NCBI GenBank assembly: GCA_016872175.1
Contig: VHBA01000021.1
Coordinates: 1 to 38,954, forward strand
Source: Sphingomonadales bacterium
Lineage (GTDB): Bacteria > Bacteroidota > Bacteroidia > NS11-12g > UBA955
Reading direction: 5' to 3'
Length of the DNA: 38,954 nt
Both the position numbers and the translations under genes were made by a program. The number at the start of each line of letters is the position of its first letter. The first letter of the stretch is position 1. Under the pieces are notes generated by a model. The model saw only the letters and a program-made list of their open reading frames with translations, did not search any database and was not told the origin of the DNA. Shown piece after piece: positions 36,378-38,954 of this stretch.

Positions 36378-36388
36378 TTGGTTTATTG

Positions 36389-37207
36389 ATGTTCATGAAG
36401 CACATTAGCAGCCTGCAAAATCCCGCTGTTAAGGAGACCCTGCAACTCCTGGAAAAAAGCCGCCTGCGGAAATCTCAGGGGTTGTTTGTGGCAGAAGGAC
36501 TCAATGAGCTGAAAATGTGCCTCAAAGCCGGTTATCGATTTCAAAAGTTATTTTTTTGTGAACATGATATTGCCGCTGAAGCGCTGTTAGAGTGGTTTTC
36601 TCCCCACAATACAGAAGCAGATTTGTATGCTGTATCCGCCGAAGTAATGAATAAACTGGCTTATCGTTCGGGTGTGAAGAATGCTGTGGCTGTTGTTGAA
36701 TCAAAAAATGCATCATGGCAGCAGCCAATAAAAAGTGAGACCCCTTTTTACCTAATTGCCGAATCGGTGGAAAAACCCGGAAACCTGGGCGCCCTGCTTA
36801 GAAGTGCGGATGCATCAGGAACCACAGCGGTTATTTTATGCGACCCCGCGGTAGATATATATAATCCGAATGTGATCCGCAGCAGTGTTGGTTGCGTGTT
36901 TAGTGTGCCTGTTATGGTGATGAGTCCGCAGGAAACACTGGTGTTTTTACAAAAAAACAATGTTGCAGTTTACACGACATTCATGGAAAAATCTGTGAGT
37001 ATATGGGACTGCGATTTAACAAGGCCCTCAGCGGTGGTTGTAGGTACGGAAAGTACAGGCCTAAGTAACTTTTGGAAGTCGGCCGGAACCAACGTAAATA
37101 TTCCCATGTTTGGCAATGTAGATAGTCTCAATGTGTCTGCTGCAGCCGCTTTAATGATGTTTGAAATGGCCAGGCAACGCCATCAATTAGGGGGTGCAAG
37201 TGAATAA
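36389..37207 (+). CDS. TrmH/SpoU-family RNA 2'-O-methyltransferase
   Basis: A 272-residue SPOUT methyltransferase that methylates a ribose in tRNA or rRNA using S-adenosylmethionine. The N-terminal substrate-binding domain is about 1-115. The SpoU domain holds motif 1 (EKPGNLGALLRSADA), motif 2 (VVVGTESTGLS) and motif 3 (IPMFGNVDSLNVSAAAALMMFE region). The start is set at the ATG at 36389; TTG at 36386 and ATG at 36395 are alternatives. It overlaps the next gene by 14 bp if that gene begins at 37194. The target nucleotide is unknown. Confidence 0.92.
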   Translation: MFMKHISSLQNPAVKETLQLLEKSRLRKSQGLFVAEGLNELKMCLKAGYRFQKLFFCEHDIAAEALLEWFSPHNTEADLYAVSAEVMNKLAYRSGVKNAVAVVESKNASWQQPIKSETPFYLIAESVEKPGNLGALLRSADASGTTAVILCDPAVDIYNPNVIRSSVGCVFSVPVMVMSPQETLVFLQKNNVAVYTTFMEKSVSIWDCDLTRPSAVVVGTESTGLSNFWKSAGTNVNIPMFGNVDSLNVSAAAALMMFEMARQRHQLGGASE

Positions 37208-38534
37208 AGATGTTTTGGTGCTTGGCGCTGGCAGAAGTTCCCGTTTTTTGTTGAAACAGCTTGCTGATTTTTGTGAAAAAACAGGTCGAATACTTACCGT
37301 TTGCGATGCAAGCAAACAGGAACTGGATAAACATACCGCAGACTTATCGCTGGAGCGTAAAATATTCAATGCTTCAGATGCTGTGGAACTTGAGCAGATA
37401 ATAGATGGTAAGGAAATTGTAGTATCCCTGCTTCCGCCATTTATGCATCCAACCATAGCCGCCTTATGTCTGAAAAATAAGGCCCATTTCGCCTCTGCTT
37501 CTTATGTAGGTGAGGCTATGCGGGCATTGGATTTTGAGGCACGTTCAGCCGGGTTGGTTTTTCTCAATGAACTGGGGCTTGATCCGGGAATCGATCATCT
37601 TAGCGCAATGAAGGCGATGGATGAAATTCGGGAAGGCGGTGGTGAAATCACTTCATTCGAGAGTTACTGCGGCGGGCTTGTCAGCGAGGCTTATTGTGCA
37701 GGCAACCCATGGAAATATAAGTTCAGCTGGAACCCGCGCAACGTAGTATTGGCAGGGCAGGGTGGTAACAGTGTTTACAGGCAAAATCATCAAATACGAA
37801 GCATTCCCTGGCATCGTTTGTTTGCTGAGGCAAATTCGTTGTCTATTCCAAATCTTGGGGAGTTTGATGCGTACGCAAACCGCGATAGTCTTTCTTATTC
37901 GTCTTTGTACAGGCTGGATGAAGTTTCTACATTGTTGCGGGGAACACTGCGGCGTGAAAATTATTGTAAAAACTGGCAGGTGCTGGTAGCGCTTGGATTC
38001 ACGGACGCGCAGTCGCCCTTGCCTGATGACGTATGCAGTGTGAATGACCTGTGCTGTGCCCTCACGGGAAAAGAAACCGATCAGTTGCTTTCAGCATGGC
38101 TGCTCGAAAATAATTGGATACGTCCTGAGCAAACCATTTGGTTTGATTATCTGAACCTGGAAAACAAGCAGGAATTGGGTTTTAAGCCAAACAATGCCGC
38201 AGAAGTGCTGGAAGCGGTTTTGCTTGATAAATGGAAACTGATGCCGGGAGATTGTGACGAAGTTGTCATGTATCACCGAATAGGATTTGTGAAGGACGGC
38301 AGAAAGCAACTACTTCATTCCGTGCTACGTGTTACGGGCGAAGATGAAATGCATACGGCCATGGCTAAAACTGTAGGATTGCCACTGGCTTTGGGTGTGG
38401 AGCTTGTGCTGTCAGGAAATTGCCCTGAAAGGGGCGTGGTTATTCCCGTAAGCAAATTCTGGTACAACGGCATTTTGCCCCGTTTGGAACAAATGGGAAT
38501 TCGATTTGCCGAGCATACCGAATTTTGCGATTGA
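37194..38534 (+). CDS. Saccharopine dehydrogenase-like NAD(P)-binding protein
   Basis: A 446-residue protein with an N-terminal Rossmann fold (VLVLGAGRSSRF, a GxGxxxR pattern) and the saccharopine-dehydrogenase core (ELGLDPGIDHLSAMKAMDEI). A SESYCGG-like segment (TSFESYCGGLVSEAY) and the C-terminal domain follow. The family includes lysine-degrading reductases and homologues of other function; the lysine pathway role is not proven. The start is GTG at 37194 or 37200, both inside the end of the methyltransferase gene, and no ATG is available nearby. It lies 51 bp upstream of the RidA-family gene, so the two could share a catabolic role. Confidence 0.85.
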   Translation: MQVNKDVLVLGAGRSSRFLLKQLADFCEKTGRILTVCDASKQELDKHTADLSLERKIFNASDAVELEQIIDGKEIVVSLLPPFMHPTIAALCLKNKAHFASASYVGEAMRALDFEARSAGLVFLNELGLDPGIDHLSAMKAMDEIREGGGEITSFESYCGGLVSEAYCAGNPWKYKFSWNPRNVVLAGQGGNSVYRQNHQIRSIPWHRLFAEANSLSIPNLGEFDAYANRDSLSYSSLYRLDEVSTLLRGTLRRENYCKNWQVLVALGFTDAQSPLPDDVCSVNDLCCALTGKETDQLLSAWLLENNWIRPEQTIWFDYLNLENKQELGFKPNNAAEVLEAVLLDKWKLMPGDCDEVVMYHRIGFVKDGRKQLLHSVLRVTGEDEMHTAMAKTVGLPLALGVELVLSGNCPERGVVIPVSKFWYNGILPRLEQMGIRFAEHTEFCD

Positions 38535-38562
38535 AATTAGGCATATAATCTTTTAAGGGTTG

Positions 38563-38570
38563 TAAATTCG
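38563..38570 (+). promoter_or_regulatory. Weak -7-like box before the RidA-family gene
   Basis: TAAATTCG matches the -7 consensus with one mismatch, 14 bases before the ATG at 38585. No -33 TTG is at proper distance. This gene may instead be read through from upstream. Confidence 0.25.
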
Positions 38571-38584
38571 CATGCAGAATTATT

Positions 38585-38954
38585 ATGAGTGAAATTATCA
38601 ATTCCGGTAAGGCACCCGAGCCTGTAGGTTTATATCCGCATGCAAGGCGCGTTGGCAATCTTTTGTTTTTGAGCGGTGTGGGTCCCCGCGAAAAAGGAAC
38701 CAAAAAAATTCCCGGTGTTGAATTGGATGAATCGGGTAATATTATTTCATACGATATTGAAACCCAGTGTCGCAGTGTGTTTCAGAATGTTCGGTGGATT
38801 CTGGAAGATGCCGGCAGCAAATGGGATAACATTGTGGATGTAACGGTTTTTTTAACCAACATGAAAGATGATTTCAAAACCTACAACCGTTTGTGGGCTG
38901 AATATTTTGCAGAAAATCCCCCTTGCCGCACTACTATCGAAATCAATTGTTTGC
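38585..38954 (+). CDS. RidA-family protein, possibly 2-aminomuconate deaminase-like, 3'-truncated
   Basis: The open frame runs from the ATG at 38585 to the window edge (123 codons). RidA/YjgF proteins form trimers that hydrolyse enamines or imines. Visible marks are GKAPEPVGLYPHARRVGN, LFLSGVGPR, VFQNVRWILEDAGS, VVDVTVFL-like VDVTVFLTNM and the C-terminal CRTTIEI with the typical conserved Arg. The opening resembles my memory of the aminomuconate-deaminase branch of the family, involved in tryptophan or aromatic catabolism, but I cannot separate the branches by eye. The end of the gene lies outside the window. Confidence 0.88.
   Translation, partial: MSEIINSGKAPEPVGLYPHARRVGNLLFLSGVGPREKGTKKIPGVELDESGNIISYDIETQCRSVFQNVRWILEDAGSKWDNIVDVTVFLTNMKDDFKTYNRLWAEYFAENPPCRTTIEINCL

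Overview
The window (38,954 bp) is a chromosomal core-genome segment of a member of the Bacteroidota. Three things point there. Start codons are preceded by the phylum's sigma-factor promoter (TTG, 17-23 bp, TAnnTTTG) and A-rich leaders instead of Shine-Dalgarno sites. Several genes are of types I know mainly from this phylum: the lipoprotein/TonB-receptor pair, a DUF7935-like protein, a DUF4340 protein, a BatA-type protein and a DjlA-like TerB/J-domain protein. The RpoB and RpoC sequences also look Bacteroidota-like. I cannot fix the genus. I saw no rRNA, CRISPR array, phage or insertion sequence.

Layout. 1-4467: 3' part of thiL, aspS, then dgkA and dnaA on the opposite strand, with a terminator between dnaA and dgkA. 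4626-6713 (minus): a membrane-anchored DUF7935-like protein and a stand-alone methylmalonyl-CoA mutase catalytic subunit. 6815-8619 (plus): an A-type Fe-S carrier, a MacB/FtsX-type permease and a small hypothetical. 8622-9722 (minus): gcvT. 9810-10817 (plus): a bacterial pentameric ligand-gated ion channel. 10822-14329 (minus): a four-gene unit with a probable metal-uptake cassette (small exported His/Cys protein, TonB receptor with a His-rich tail, lipoprotein). 14376-17055 (minus): DUF4340 protein, DjlA-like co-chaperone and EamA transporter.

17159-30143 is the conserved translation/transcription operon: tRNA-Thr(TGT), Tyr, Gly, Thr(GGT), tuf, tRNA-Trp, secE, nusG, rplK, rplA, rplJ, rplL, rpoB, rpoC. 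It starts at a textbook Bacteroidota promoter and ends at a bidirectional terminator. Beyond it lie a minus-strand ABC exporter and a plus-strand series: deoxynucleoside kinase, thioesterase, BatA-type protein, degenerate dihydroorotase, SpoU methyltransferase, saccharopine-dehydrogenase-like protein and a truncated RidA-family gene.

Most notable: many promoter -7 boxes sit only 4-13 nt from the start codon, which predicts leaderless or near-leaderless mRNAs. Other points are a pseudo-dihydroorotase that has lost most metal ligands, a complete ligand-gated channel gene, the metal cassette with a nested palindrome, an rpoB that can only start at TTG, and a dyad enclosing the -7 box of the tuf/rpo operon promoter. 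All calls come from reading the sequence and remembered family features; no database search was run.
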